Assembly (NCBI RefSeq): GCF_023115465.1
Contig: NZ_CP096034.1
Coordinates: 992,001 to 1,056,000 of the forward strand
Direction of reading: 5' to 3'
DNA: 64,000 nucleotides
DNA from: Gottfriedia acidiceleris
GTDB lineage: Bacteria > Bacillota > Bacilli > Bacillales > Bacillaceae_G
The position numbers and the translations under genes are program-made. How positions within the stretch are numbered: the first letter of the stretch is position 1; the number at the start of each line of letters is the position of its first letter. Below are positions 36,217 through 45,116 of the stretch, in pieces. The notes beneath the pieces are model-generated. The model was not told the origin of the DNA and did no database searches. It saw only the letters and a list, made by a program, of their open reading frames with translations.

Positions 36217-36265
36217 AAAAAGATCTCATAGGTCAAATTGCTGACTCTTGAGATCTATTTTTTTA
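36214..36265. terminator. Terminator between the ABC permease and the GDSL gene
   Basis: AGATCTCA (36222-36229) pairs with TGAGATCT (36249-36256), flanked by A residues on one side and seven T residues on the other. It can act in both directions. Confidence 0.8.
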
Positions 36266-36287
36266 TTGTCTAATTTTCTGTTGTATG

Positions 36288-37106
36288 CTAATTATCCTCT
36301 TCTTCTACACTACTTTTATCATCCTGCTGTAGAACTTCTAACACTCCAATTACAATCTCCGAAACACGTTTATATCCTCTTGTTTTATTTGGATGCATAC
36401 TATCAATTAAATAATATGCACCGTTCATTCTATTCCACCCAACATTAGAGTATAGGTCGATGCATGGCAATGCGTAAAATGTAGCTACTTCTTTTACAGC
36501 TCTAGCATAATCAGATGTTAAATAACCTGCTTTATTTTTATCTTCATATTTTCCGTTGTGATATCTAGGTACAGGCGTCATAAGAATAATCCTACAATTT
36601 GGTAACCTTGTTTGTATTTTTTCAATCATTGAACACAAAGCTCCGATAAATGTAGATTCGTCTAAATTTGGTCGTTCATTTGTTGGGAACCCTTTTCCTA
36701 AAGGAATACCTCTACCAAAGTCATTTGTTCCACCCATTATTGTTAAAAGTTGAGTATTAAGTGGAATCGTAGCATTGATCCTTTGACTGTTACACATACT
36801 TGATAAAATTTCTGTCGTTCCATTTGGCTGTTGTTTAGGTGGTTGACCTTTGTAATTTCCGTTCTTATCAATCCAAGCAATCGAACCGTTTTCAGCTATA
36901 GTTGTTCCACCAATCCCTCTATTCACATGAGTCAAGCCTAACTTTTCCGCAACAGCAGGCTGCCATCCGTTAGACGAAGTGATACTATCTCCGTAACTAA
37001 TCCATATTTTTGATTTGTAACCGGTTATTTTTTTTCCTTTTGCCTCGGCTATATTTGTAAATAATGAATTAAAAATACGTTTTACATACGATGTTAATCT
37101 TGCCAT
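36288..37106 (-). CDS. SGNH/GDSL-family hydrolase
   Basis: A 272-residue protein from ATG at 37106; a GTG at 37115 overlaps the AAAGGG ribosome binding site. The SGNH blocks are WISYGDSITSSNGWQP, RGIGGTTIAE, IMGGTNDFGRG and the catalytic LIDSMHPNKTRGYKR. Unlike the GDSL protein at 18272 it has no clear signal peptide, and its acidic end is SSVEEEDN. It probably hydrolyses an ester in a surface polymer or small molecule; the substrate is unknown. Confidence 0.83.
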   Translation of the reverse strand: MARLTSYVKRIFNSLFTNIAEAKGKKITGYKSKIWISYGDSITSSNGWQPAVAEKLGLTHVNRGIGGTTIAENGSIAWIDKNGNYKGQPPKQQPNGTTEILSSMCNSQRINATIPLNTQLLTIMGGTNDFGRGIPLGKGFPTNERPNLDESTFIGALCSMIEKIQTRLPNCRIILMTPVPRYHNGKYEDKNKAGYLTSDYARAVKEVATFYALPCIDLYSNVGWNRMNGAYYLIDSMHPNKTRGYKRVSEIVIGVLEVLQQDDKSSVEEEDN

Positions 37107-37282
37107 AGCAATCACCCTTTTTACATAGACATGTTAAGCCTATTTTCCAAAATGAAATTATAGGATTTTTTAACATGTAACATTTTATATATATAAATTA
37201 TTCTATATTACATTTATTCAAATAAAATCAACTTAACAAAACTTTAATCGATTTTTAAAACTGCACTTCCAAAACAACAAAA

Positions 37283-37319
37283 AGCCTGTATCTTATAATT
37301 CTAGTCTAAGATACAGGCT
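37283..37319 (-). terminator. Minus-strand terminator downstream of a decayed gene
   Basis: AGCCTGTATCTTA / TAAGATACAGGCT hairpin. Only the minus-strand reading has a T run (from the A-rich bases 37271-37282). It would end transcripts from the pseudogene at 37399-37610 or from the aminotransferase gene. Confidence 0.7.
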
Positions 37320-37398
37320 ATTCTTGGCTATACTTTTAGGTATCTAATTTGTAAATGTTTTTATTAGAGCTTTTTTTCATGAAGAGCCCTTTAATTAA

Positions 37399-37610
37399 CT
37401 AAATGAGACCAATAGCAAATGTGATTGGATACAATACCCACATCAACATCCCTGCCTAGCCATTTCCTTTGATAATAACGTACGTAATTCCAATGGCTAC
37501 CATATTCGCGATCAAATGATGTATTTTCGTTTTATAGGTTGCCATTTAGTAAAAATGTGAGCAAGAACTGCGCCAATGAAGGTGATCAAAATTGCTATAA
37601 CAATAGCCAA
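37399..37610 (-). pseudogene. Decayed small membrane-protein gene
   Basis: Read on the minus strand, a TTG at 37610 lies 8 bases after AGGAG and opens a hydrophobic ORF (AIVIAILITFIGAVLAHIF, then TKWQPIKRKY). It stops at 37512. Another frame continues in the same style (NMVAIGITYVIIKGNG, stop, AGMLMWVLYPITFAIGLI, stop at 37399). One frameshift and one nonsense codon would restore a protein of about 70 residues with two or three helices. Family unknown. The terminator at 37283 fits as its original end. Confidence 0.55.
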
Positions 37611-37679
37611 ATCAAGTTACTCCTCACAAAGGTAAACCAATATATTTTAATGCGGTTTTATAATGCTATTAAGTGTAGT

Positions 37680-38564
37680 TTAATTAGTTGACTGATCCTG
37701 CGGAATTTTATCAATTAAATTAGTATATGAATCTTGAATTCTCTTTGTTATGTCTCCACGCTTTCCTAAACCGATAGAATAGGATTTTTCATCAATTAAA
37801 ACTGAAGTAACAGGTAGGATGTCAGAAACGGATGCTGTTGTAAAAGCTTCATCTGCATTTAAAAGTTCATCAATTGAAAATGGAATTTCTTTTACTTCGA
37901 GTCTTTCCTTTTTTGCAATTTCAAGTACCACTTTTCGAGTAATGCCATTTAGAATTAAGTGATTGGCAGGATGAGTGTATAGAGTAGAGTTTTTTACGAT
38001 AAAAACGTTTGTTGCTGATCCTTCTGTAATGATCCCATCCCTATGCAAAATTGCTTCTTTTGCTCCTTTAGCGTAAGCCTCATTTTTTACTAAAACACTA
38101 CCTAATAAGTTTAAACTTTTTATATCACAGCGAAGCCATCGAATATCATTCGTTATATAAGCAGTTATTCCTTTTTCCATAAGCTGTAATGGTCTATGAT
38201 CTTCTCTTACTGTATATGCAATCAGTTGTGGCTTTAAATTAGCTTCGTCCTGGTAAATATGATTGCGATTCATTACACCTCTACTAATTTGGATATAAAC
38301 ATATCCGTTATCATAATCGCAAGTATTCATTAAATAAACTAAATCACTTTCAAGCTTTTTTAGATGCATTTTAAAAGGTATTAATATTTTTTCACAGCTT
38401 TCCTTCAAGCGAATTAAATGTGCATCGAGTTCAAAATATGACTTATTGAAAAAACGAATAACCTCATAAACACCATCTCCAAATTGATAACCTCGATCTA
38501 AAATATTTACATTAGCAGATTTTAAATCGACTATACGGTTGTTTAAAAGAACCTTTGTTTTCAT
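37680..38564 (-). CDS. dat: Class IV aminotransferase (D-amino acid transaminase-like)
   Basis: A 294-residue PLP enzyme of fold type IV. ATG at 38564 is preferred to the upstream in-frame start because AGGGAGTGGGG precedes it and family members begin near there. Visible features: DRGYQFGDGVYEVIRFF, the PLP-lysine region DIKSLNLLGSVL, ITEGSATNVFIV and TTASVSDILPVTSV. These fit D-amino acid transaminase, which makes D-glutamate and D-alanine for the wall. A branched-chain aminotransferase or aminodeoxychorismate lyase is less likely. It is divergent from the reductase gene. Confidence 0.82.
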   Translation of the reverse strand: MKTKVLLNNRIVDLKSANVNILDRGYQFGDGVYEVIRFFNKSYFELDAHLIRLKESCEKILIPFKMHLKKLESDLVYLMNTCDYDNGYVYIQISRGVMNRNHIYQDEANLKPQLIAYTVREDHRPLQLMEKGITAYITNDIRWLRCDIKSLNLLGSVLVKNEAYAKGAKEAILHRDGIITEGSATNVFIVKNSTLYTHPANHLILNGITRKVVLEIAKKERLEVKEIPFSIDELLNADEAFTTASVSDILPVTSVLIDEKSYSIGLGKRGDITKRIQDSYTNLIDKIPQDQSTN

Positions 38565-38717
38565 ACAAACCCCACTCCCTATTATCATTTAAGTTTGTTT
38601 GATTAAAAGCTTTCAAATAGTCTGGACTCAAATTTATAACCTTTGTTAACACTGTTTATTATGGTACATTCAATATATCACAAGTTTATTAAATATTTTG
38701 TAAAAAGGAGAGAGACA

Positions 38718-39527
38718 ATGAAATTATTAATTTTAGGTGCTAGTGGGCTAGTTGGGAAGGCTTTAATAAAAGAATTTTCTCCTGATTGTGACGTTTTTGG
38801 AACGTTTAATCAAACAAAATTAGATTTGAAAAATGATCATCAATTACAATGGGATATTAATGATTCAGGGAAAATATTGACTTGGATTGACCGTATTTGC
38901 CCAGATGTAATTGTTTCTTGTTTACGTGGTGATTTTAATGTTCAATTTGAGGCGCATGCTAGAATAGTAGAAAAAGTAAAATCAACTTCAACGAAATTTT
39001 TATTTTGTTCTACAACAAATGTTTTTGATGGAGAAGTTTCAAAGCATCACGCTGAAAACGATCTTCCTGTTGCCGAATCAGATTATGGACAATTTAAAAT
39101 AAGATGTGAGAAATTAATTCAGAATGAGATTGGCGATAATGGGATCGTATTAAGACTGCCAATGGTTTGGGGAAAACAATCACCAAGATTAAATGAAATA
39201 AAAGCTAAAATAGAAATGGATCAAGAAATTGATGCATATGATAATATTTTTTTAAATCATGCAATTGATACAGGAATTGCTAAGCAAGTAAGACAAATTA
39301 TTGAAAATGATTTAAAAGGTATATTTCACCTAGCAACAACTACTATTGACTCGCAATACTCATTTATTATTAAACTTGTAAAAAGATTATCCAATGAGGG
39401 GAAAGTCAAATCTCTCACTTTAGAAAACTTTGATGAATACAATTTTGGATTATTGACTAATCGCACCGATCTGTCACCCAATTTTTACTATGATAGCGAT
39501 GAAGTAATTGATCAATTAGTCCATTAA
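38718..39527 (+). CDS. RmlD-like NAD(P)-dependent sugar epimerase/reductase
   Basis: A 269-residue extended short-chain dehydrogenase. ATG at 38718 is chosen because AAAAGGAGAGA precedes it and because it begins with the dinucleotide-binding motif LLILGASGLVGKAL. Other features: VIVSCLRGDF, FCSTTNVFDGEVS, the active-site tyrosine and lysine in ESDYGQFKIRCEKLI, and VLRLPMVWGK. This resembles dTDP-4-dehydrorhamnose reductase (RmlD). It is not next to other rml genes, so the substrate is uncertain. A link with the exosporium sugar genes is only a possibility. Confidence 0.8.
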   Translation: MKLLILGASGLVGKALIKEFSPDCDVFGTFNQTKLDLKNDHQLQWDINDSGKILTWIDRICPDVIVSCLRGDFNVQFEAHARIVEKVKSTSTKFLFCSTTNVFDGEVSKHHAENDLPVAESDYGQFKIRCEKLIQNEIGDNGIVLRLPMVWGKQSPRLNEIKAKIEMDQEIDAYDNIFLNHAIDTGIAKQVRQIIENDLKGIFHLATTTIDSQYSFIIKLVKRLSNEGKVKSLTLENFDEYNFGLLTNRTDLSPNFYYDSDEVIDQLVH

Positions 39528-39580
39528 ATTCCAAAACAAATTCAAAATCCACTAGTGATTAAATATTCTTAATATTTTGA

Positions 39581-39629
39581 TTGTATAGCTGAAATTTGTA
39601 ACATATACTAATTTTAGTATGAACATACT
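39581..39629 (+). promoter_or_regulatory. lcfA promoter with a palindrome over the start site
   Basis: TTGTAT (39581-39586), a 17-base spacer and TATACT (39604-39609) form a good sigma-A promoter. AGTATG-AA-CATACT (39616-39629) sits at the expected start of transcription and looks like an operator. It does not match the FadR consensus. Confidence 0.6.
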
Positions 39630-39653
39630 TTTAAAATACTGGTGGTGAATGGT

Positions 39654-41360
39654 ATGGAGGAACCAAGATCAAGGCCTTGGGTGAGTCAGTATCCAGAGCA
39701 AATACCAGCTACATTAGACGAACAGTTCGATTTATTACCAACATATTTAAAGCAAACAGCTTCAAAATATCCAACTAAGAAAGCGCTTAATTTCCTTGGA
39801 AAATCGATGACCTTTAATGAAATTTATATTCAATCTTTAAGATTCGCCAATTTCTTAAGGAATTTAGGAATTAAAAAAGGCGATCGAGTTGCTATTATGC
39901 TTCCTAATTGCCCTCAAGCAGTGATTGCTTATTATGGGATTCTTTTTGCAGAAGCAATTATCGTCCAAACAAATCCGCTATATACAGAGCGTGAACTTGA
40001 ATATCAAATGAATGATAGTGGTGCAACAGCTATTATTTGTTTAGATTTATTAATTAATAGAGTGTACGAAGTAAAAAAATCTACTAATCTACAACATATT
40101 TTTGTTACTGGGATTAAAGACTATTTACCATTTTTTAAAAAGCTGTTATATCCTTATTCAAAGCAGCCAAAGGCACCAGAGATTCCTAATGATCACTCGA
40201 TCCATCAATTTAGTTTTATAATGCAAATATCTGCACCGATTGAACAGGATCTATCAAGCAGTAGTGTAGAAGATGTAGCAATCCTTCAATATACTGGAGG
40301 AACTACTGGATTTCCAAAAGGTGTCATGCTTACACATAAAAATTTAACATCAAATACGTTAATGGCAGAGAAATGGTTATATAAAAGTAAGAAGGGCCAA
40401 GAAAAGATTTTGACTGTCTTACCATTTTTTCATGTTTATGGGATGACGACATGTATGAATTTATCAATTATGTGTGCGTATGAAATGATTATTGTACCCA
40501 GATTTGATGCAACCCAAATGCTTGAGGCGATCAATAAATATCGACCTACATTGTTTCCAGGTGCACCAACAATGTATATTGCATTATTAAATCATCCGGA
40601 TTTAAAGAATAACGATATATCATGTATTCATGCTTGTTTAAGTGGATCTGCAGCATTACCTGTTGAAGTTCAAGATCAATTTGAAAAGGTGACAGGTGGA
40701 AAATTAGTAGAGGGCTATGGTTTATCAGAAGCTTCTCCAGTTACACATAGTAATTTCCTGTGGGATAAGCGAGTAACGGGTAGCATTGGAGTTCCTTGGC
40801 CAAGTACAGATGCTAAAATAGTATCTCTAGAAACTGACGAAGAGTTACCTTATCGTGAAATTGGGGAATTAATCGTTTCAGGACCACAAGTAATGAAGGG
40901 ATATTGGAATCGACCAGAGGAAACCGCTACGACGTTAAAAAATGGCTGGTTATATACAGGTGATTTAGGCTATATGGATGAAGAAGGCTTCTTTTATATC
41001 GTTGACCGTAAGAAAGATATGATTAATGCAGGAGGATTTAACGTTTATCCTAGAGATATTGAGGAAGTATTATATGAACACGAGGCTATTAAAGAAGCAG
41101 TTATAGTTGGTATTCCTGATGCATATCGTGGAGAAACAGTTAAAGCTTACATTGTATTAAAAGAAGGAAAATCGGTGACTGAGGCTGAATTAGATGATTT
41201 TTGTCGGAAATATTTAGCAGCCTATAAAGTTCCGAGAGTTTATGAATTTAGGAATGAATTACCAAAAACAATGATTGGTAAAATCCTAAGAAGAACATTA
41301 CTAGAAGAAGAAAAACAAAAAAATACGAAACCTGAGGATTCAGATGAAAATTTAATATAA
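39654..41360 (+). CDS. lcfA: Long-chain fatty acid-CoA ligase
   Basis: A 568-residue adenylate-forming enzyme. ATG at 39654 gives the best spacing from GGTGG; a GTG at 39642 is also open. Motifs: LQYTGGTTGFPKGVMLTHKN (ATP-binding P-loop), LVEGYGLSEASPVTH, YTGDLGYMDEEGFFYI and the catalytic lysine region PKTMIGKILRRTL. It activates long-chain fatty acids to acyl-CoA for beta-oxidation at the membrane. It heads the B. subtilis-like order lcfA-fadR-fadB-etfB-etfA. A putative own promoter lies upstream, and the FadR box lies before fadR instead. Confidence 0.95.
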   Translation: MEEPRSRPWVSQYPEQIPATLDEQFDLLPTYLKQTASKYPTKKALNFLGKSMTFNEIYIQSLRFANFLRNLGIKKGDRVAIMLPNCPQAVIAYYGILFAEAIIVQTNPLYTERELEYQMNDSGATAIICLDLLINRVYEVKKSTNLQHIFVTGIKDYLPFFKKLLYPYSKQPKAPEIPNDHSIHQFSFIMQISAPIEQDLSSSSVEDVAILQYTGGTTGFPKGVMLTHKNLTSNTLMAEKWLYKSKKGQEKILTVLPFFHVYGMTTCMNLSIMCAYEMIIVPRFDATQMLEAINKYRPTLFPGAPTMYIALLNHPDLKNNDISCIHACLSGSAALPVEVQDQFEKVTGGKLVEGYGLSEASPVTHSNFLWDKRVTGSIGVPWPSTDAKIVSLETDEELPYREIGELIVSGPQVMKGYWNRPEETATTLKNGWLYTGDLGYMDEEGFFYIVDRKKDMINAGGFNVYPRDIEEVLYEHEAIKEAVIVGIPDAYRGETVKAYIVLKEGKSVTEAELDDFCRKYLAAYKVPRVYEFRNELPKTMIGKILRRTLLEEEKQKNTKPEDSDENLI

Positions 41361-41551
41361 TAATATATGGGGGATGATCACATAAGCATCCCTCTTTATT
41401 TTACGCACTGTTATAAAAATACTATGCTAAAATAAAATTTAAAGACTGATTAGAAAAGAAGCCTGATAAAATTAAATGAAAGTACAAAGATTAAATAGAA
41501 GATAAAAAACTTATGTAAAGAAACTTTATACAAGAAAATATTACAGGACAA

Positions 41552-41605
41552 TTGACAATTTTCTGATAAATTTGTATTATGAGAATATGAATGATTATTC
41601 ATTCA
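41552..41605 (+). promoter_or_regulatory. fadR promoter with FadR operator
   Basis: TTGACA (41552-41557), 17 bases and TATTAT (41575-41580) make a strong sigma-A promoter. TGAATGATTATTCATTCA (41588-41605) is a perfect match to the Bacillus FadR box and covers the transcription start. FadR should repress fadR-fadB-etfBA and be released by long-chain acyl-CoA. Confidence 0.9.
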
Positions 41606-41628
41606 CTGTAAGAAGGGGTTAATAAAAA

Positions 41629-42216
41629 ATGAAAAGAGATAAGCCAAAATATAAACAAATAATTGATGCTGCAGTTGTTGTAATTGCTGAAAATGGCTAC
41701 CATCAGGCGCAGGTTTCTAAAATTGCAAAACAGGCTGGTGTAGCTGACGGAACAATCTATTTGTATTTTAAAAATAAAGAATCTATCTTAATTTCACTGT
41801 TTGAAGAGAAGATGGGAAATTTTACTGAAAAAATTCGTGAAAAAATTGAAGGTAAACCGGATGCGATATCGAAATTATTAATGTTGGTAAAAACTCACTT
41901 TTATGAAATGTCTAAAGATTCGCATTTAGCAATCGTTATGCAATTGGAAGTGAGACAAACTAATATTGACCTGAGATTAAGAATAAATGAGGTACTAAAA
42001 GAGTATCTACATATCATTGATTCAATTTTAAATGAAGGAATCAATAGTGGTTTGTTCGACAAACAATTGGATATTCGTACAGCTAGACAAATGATCTTCG
42101 GCACGATTGATGAAGTGATGACCCATTGGGTAATGACCGGTCAAAAACAAGATTTAGAGTCCAAAGCCGATAAAGTTCACCAACTATTAATAAGAGGATG
42201 CGGGTACCAAAATTAA
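41629..42216 (+). CDS. fadR: TetR-family fatty acid degradation repressor FadR
   Basis: A 195-residue TetR regulator, close to the 194 of B. subtilis FadR. The helix-turn-helix is at ~25-50 (VSKIAKQAGVADGTIYLYF) and the helical C-terminal half binds long-chain acyl-CoA (ARQMIFGTIDEVMTHWV). In B. subtilis FadR represses beta-oxidation genes until acyl-CoA accumulates. The perfect operator over its promoter indicates autoregulation. AAGGGGTT precedes the ATG. Confidence 0.95.
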   Translation: MKRDKPKYKQIIDAAVVVIAENGYHQAQVSKIAKQAGVADGTIYLYFKNKESILISLFEEKMGNFTEKIREKIEGKPDAISKLLMLVKTHFYEMSKDSHLAIVMQLEVRQTNIDLRLRINEVLKEYLHIIDSILNEGINSGLFDKQLDIRTARQMIFGTIDEVMTHWVMTGQKQDLESKADKVHQLLIRGCGYQN

Positions 42217-42253
42217 CGTTCTAGTACATTTTGAAAAATAGGGAGGAATAGTT

Positions 42254-43024
42254 GTGAGTTTAATTCAATGTAACATATCCGATGGTATTGCATTATTAAC
42301 AATTCAAAATCCACCAGCAAATGCAATGTCTTCGGTTGTATTTGCTGATTTAGTTAAGCGTTTAGATGAATTAGAAAATAACAATGATGTAAGCGTTTTA
42401 GTTGTTCATGGAGAAGGTAGATTTTTCTCTGCAGGTGCAGATATTAAAGAATTTACTTCTTTCAAAAATGCTGAAGATGCAGCAGCTGTTGCAAGAAGAG
42501 GTCAACTAGTTTTTGATCGTGTTGAAAATTATTCTAAGCCGATCATCGCAGCAATTCACGGTGCTGCATTAGGTGGGGGACTAGAATTTGCAATGAGCTG
42601 TCATATTCGAGTTGTTGCAGAAAACGCAAAACTTGGTTTACCTGAATTAAACTTAGGAATTATTCCTGGGTTTGCTGGGACACAACGATTACCACGTTAT
42701 GTAGGTAAAGATAAAGCGTTAGTTATGCTTGCAACTTCTGAACCAATTTCTGGTGTTGAAGCTGGGAAAATTGGATTAGCTACAATTGTAGTCCCTGAAG
42801 AAACTTTATTAGATGAAGCAAATGCATTAGCAGCTAAAATTGCTAATAAAAGTATGCAATCAATTCAATATATTCTACAACTACTATCTTCTACAAGAAC
42901 TACTTCATATCATGAAGCGGTGGAAGAAGAGTCTAAATTATTTGGAGAAATTTTTACAACTGAAAATGCAAAAGAGGGTATTTCGGCATTTTTAGAAAAA
43001 AGAAAACCAGTGTTTAATAAATAA
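42254..43024 (+). CDS. fadB: Enoyl-CoA hydratase
   Basis: A 256-residue crotonase. It starts at GTG, with GGAGG 7 bases upstream. The oxyanion-hole motifs are FFSAGADIKEF and HGAALGGGLEFAMSCHIRV; the catalytic glutamates fall in LPELNLGIIPGFAGTQRLPR. It hydrates trans-2-enoyl-CoA in beta-oxidation. It lies 37 bases after fadR and before etfB, the conserved fad operon. Confidence 0.94.
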   Translation: MSLIQCNISDGIALLTIQNPPANAMSSVVFADLVKRLDELENNNDVSVLVVHGEGRFFSAGADIKEFTSFKNAEDAAAVARRGQLVFDRVENYSKPIIAAIHGAALGGGLEFAMSCHIRVVAENAKLGLPELNLGIIPGFAGTQRLPRYVGKDKALVMLATSEPISGVEAGKIGLATIVVPEETLLDEANALAAKIANKSMQSIQYILQLLSSTRTTSYHEAVEEESKLFGEIFTTENAKEGISAFLEKRKPVFNK

Positions 43025-43080
43025 GTAGTTTAATATTTTAAAAAAATAGATGTAGTTACATTTCCTGGGAGGGTATAACA

Positions 43081-43854
43081 ATGAACATTTATGTACTATT
43101 AAAAAGAACATTTGACACTGAAGAGAAAATTACAATTTCAAATGGTGCAATCCAAGAGGATGGCGCTGAATTTATTATAAATCCATACGATGAGTATGCA
43201 GTTGAAGAAGCGATTCAAATTCGTGACGCTCATGGTGGCGAAGTAACTGTCATAACAATTGGTAACGAGGATAGTGAAAAAGAACTTCGTACAGCACTAG
43301 CTATGGGTGCTGATAAAGCGGTGTTAATTAACGTTGAAGATGACGTTACAAATGCTGACCAATATACAACTTCTAAACTTATTGCTAAATACTTAGAAGA
43401 TAAAGATCCTTCAATTATTTTAGCAGGTAATGTTGCAATTGATGGAGGTACTGGTCAAGTAGGTCCACGAGTTGCTGAATTATTAAATATTCCTTACGTG
43501 ACAACAATTACTAAAATTGACATTAATGGTACGACAGCTACAATCGAACGTGATGTAGAGGGTGATACAGAAATCATCGAAACATCTTTACCATTATTAA
43601 TCACTGCTCAACAAGGCTTAAATGAACCAAGATATCCATCTTTACCTGGTATTATGAAAGCTAAGAAAAAACCTTTAGATGAATTAGAATTAGATGATCT
43701 AGATTTAGAAGAAGATGAAGTTCAAGCAAAAACGAAAACAATTGAAATTTACCTACCTGCGAAGAAAGAAGCAGGCAAAGTTTTAACTGGTGAATTAAAG
43801 GATCAAGTAAAAGAATTAGTTTCGTTACTACGTTCTGAAGCAAAAGTAATCTAA
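43081..43854 (+). CDS. etfB: Electron transfer flavoprotein beta subunit
   Basis: A 257-residue EtfB. Features: the N-terminal VLLKRTFDTEEK, AMGADKAVLINVED and the AMP-binding region GNVAIDGGTGQVGPRVAELL. It forms a heterodimer with EtfA and passes electrons from acyl-CoA dehydrogenase to the membrane quinone pool. A GGGAGGG site precedes the ATG. It is located in the fatty acid operon. Confidence 0.95.
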   Translation: MNIYVLLKRTFDTEEKITISNGAIQEDGAEFIINPYDEYAVEEAIQIRDAHGGEVTVITIGNEDSEKELRTALAMGADKAVLINVEDDVTNADQYTTSKLIAKYLEDKDPSIILAGNVAIDGGTGQVGPRVAELLNIPYVTTITKIDINGTTATIERDVEGDTEIIETSLPLLITAQQGLNEPRYPSLPGIMKAKKKPLDELELDDLDLEEDEVQAKTKTIEIYLPAKKEAGKVLTGELKDQVKELVSLLRSEAKVI

Positions 43855-43920
43855 TTTTATTGAATAGTAGAACAGAATAATAGATTAATATTGTAATAGA
43901 AAATTTTGGAGGGAAATAAC

Positions 43921-44898
43921 ATGTCACGTAAAGTATTAGTATTAGGCGAAGTTCGTGAAGGATTACTACGAAATGTTTCATTTGAGGCAGTAAGTACGGC
44001 TAAAACAGTTGCTGAGGGCGGAGAAGTAGTTGCTGTATTAGTAGGTAAATCAGTTAGTGCATTAGCTACTGAAATGATTCAATACGGTGCAGATCGTGCA
44101 ATCGTTGTTGAAGATGAAAAATTAGCATCATATACTTCTGATGGATATTCTCAAGCACTTTTAGCAGTTATTGACCAAGAAAAACCAGAAGGTCTAGTAA
44201 TCGGTCACACAGCTTTAGGTAAGGATTTATCTCCTAAACTTGCTGCTCGTATGCAAAGTGGTCTTATTTCGGATGTTACAGCAATCGAAGTAGCTGGTGG
44301 AAATATTGTTTTCACTCGTCCGATTTACTCAGGAAAAGCATTCGAGAAAAAAGTTATGGTGGATCCATTTATTTTTGCGACAATCCGTCCAAATAACATT
44401 TCAGCATTAGAAAAAGATGCTACTCGCACTGGTGATGTAGCAACTCTTTCAGTTGAAATTAAAGACTTGCGTTCAATCGTTAAAGATGTGGTGCGTAAAG
44501 CGAGTGAAGGTGTAGACCTTTCTGAAGCGAAAGTTGTCGTTGCTGGAGGACGTGGAGTTAAGAGTGAAGAAGGCTTTAATCCATTAAAAGAATTAGCTTC
44601 AGTACTTGGTGCTGCTGTAGGTGCATCTCGTGGTGCATGTGATGCTAACTATTGTGACTACTCTTTACAAATTGGTCAAACTGGTAAAGTTGTAACACCT
44701 GATTTATATATTGCATGTGGTATTTCAGGAGCTATTCAACATTTAGCTGGTATGTCAAACTCTAAAGTAATCGTTGCAATTAACAAAGATCCAGAAGCTA
44801 ATATCTTCAAAGTAGCTGACTATGGAATCGTTGGTGACTTATTCGAAGTATTACCTTTATTAACAGAAGAATTTAAAGCTGTATTAGTTAACTCTTAA
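43921..44898 (+). CDS. etfA: Electron transfer flavoprotein alpha subunit
   Basis: A 325-residue EtfA. ATG at 43921 is preferred to TTG at 43906, which lies inside the GGAGGG ribosome binding site. The C-terminal FAD domain is intact: VVAGGRGVKSEEGFNPL, VGASRGACDANYC, QIGQTGKVVTPDLYIACGIS, and GAIQHLAGM. It is the last gene of the fad/etf operon. Its terminator hairpin is split by a small IS relic. Confidence 0.95.
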   Translation: MSRKVLVLGEVREGLLRNVSFEAVSTAKTVAEGGEVVAVLVGKSVSALATEMIQYGADRAIVVEDEKLASYTSDGYSQALLAVIDQEKPEGLVIGHTALGKDLSPKLAARMQSGLISDVTAIEVAGGNIVFTRPIYSGKAFEKKVMVDPFIFATIRPNNISALEKDATRTGDVATLSVEIKDLRSIVKDVVRKASEGVDLSEAKVVVAGGRGVKSEEGFNPLKELASVLGAAVGASRGACDANYCDYSLQIGQTGKVVTPDLYIACGISGAIQHLAGMSNSKVIVAINKDPEANIFKVADYGIVGDLFEVLPLLTEEFKAVLVNS

Positions 44899-44918
44899 TA
44901 TAGAAGCTATTAATGATA

Positions 44919-45007
44919 GCCCACAAGAGCTTATGTAGTGACCTATAAAGTTAGTCTGTGTCTAACATTTGGGGTGCACTTCACTTAATATCTTGTGGGT
45001 TTTTTGT
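44919..45007 (+). terminator. etfA terminator with an IS relic in its loop
   Basis: Left arm GCCCACAAGA (44919-44928) and right arm TCTTGTGGGT (44991-45000) pair, followed by T residues to 45005. The loop contains a 50-bp IS-derived insert bordered by CTTA on both sides. Without it the loop would be eight bases (GCTTAATA). Confidence 0.85.
44934..44983 (-). mobile_element. 50-bp relic of the IS3-family element (both ends, no transposase)
   Basis: Bases 44934-44955 match the reverse complement of the right end of the element at 49374-50813 (TGTAGTGACC, then ATAAAGTTAG). Bases ~44957-44983 match the reverse complement of its left end (TGTCTAACATTTGGGGTGCA and on). The join lies at the shared GTTAG, as expected for deletion between short repeats. 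A perfect 4-bp target duplication CTTA (44930-44933, 44984-44987) flanks it. The orientation is opposite to that of the intact copy. Confidence 0.85.
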
Positions 45008-45116
45008 GTTTTTCAAGTGTACGTTATGAAAAAAATAAAAAAGAAGGGTTCAAAAGTACTTTAACTTTTGTGACACCTCCTTTATAGTTTTTCTATTCGT
45101 TTATAAGCCATTGTCC

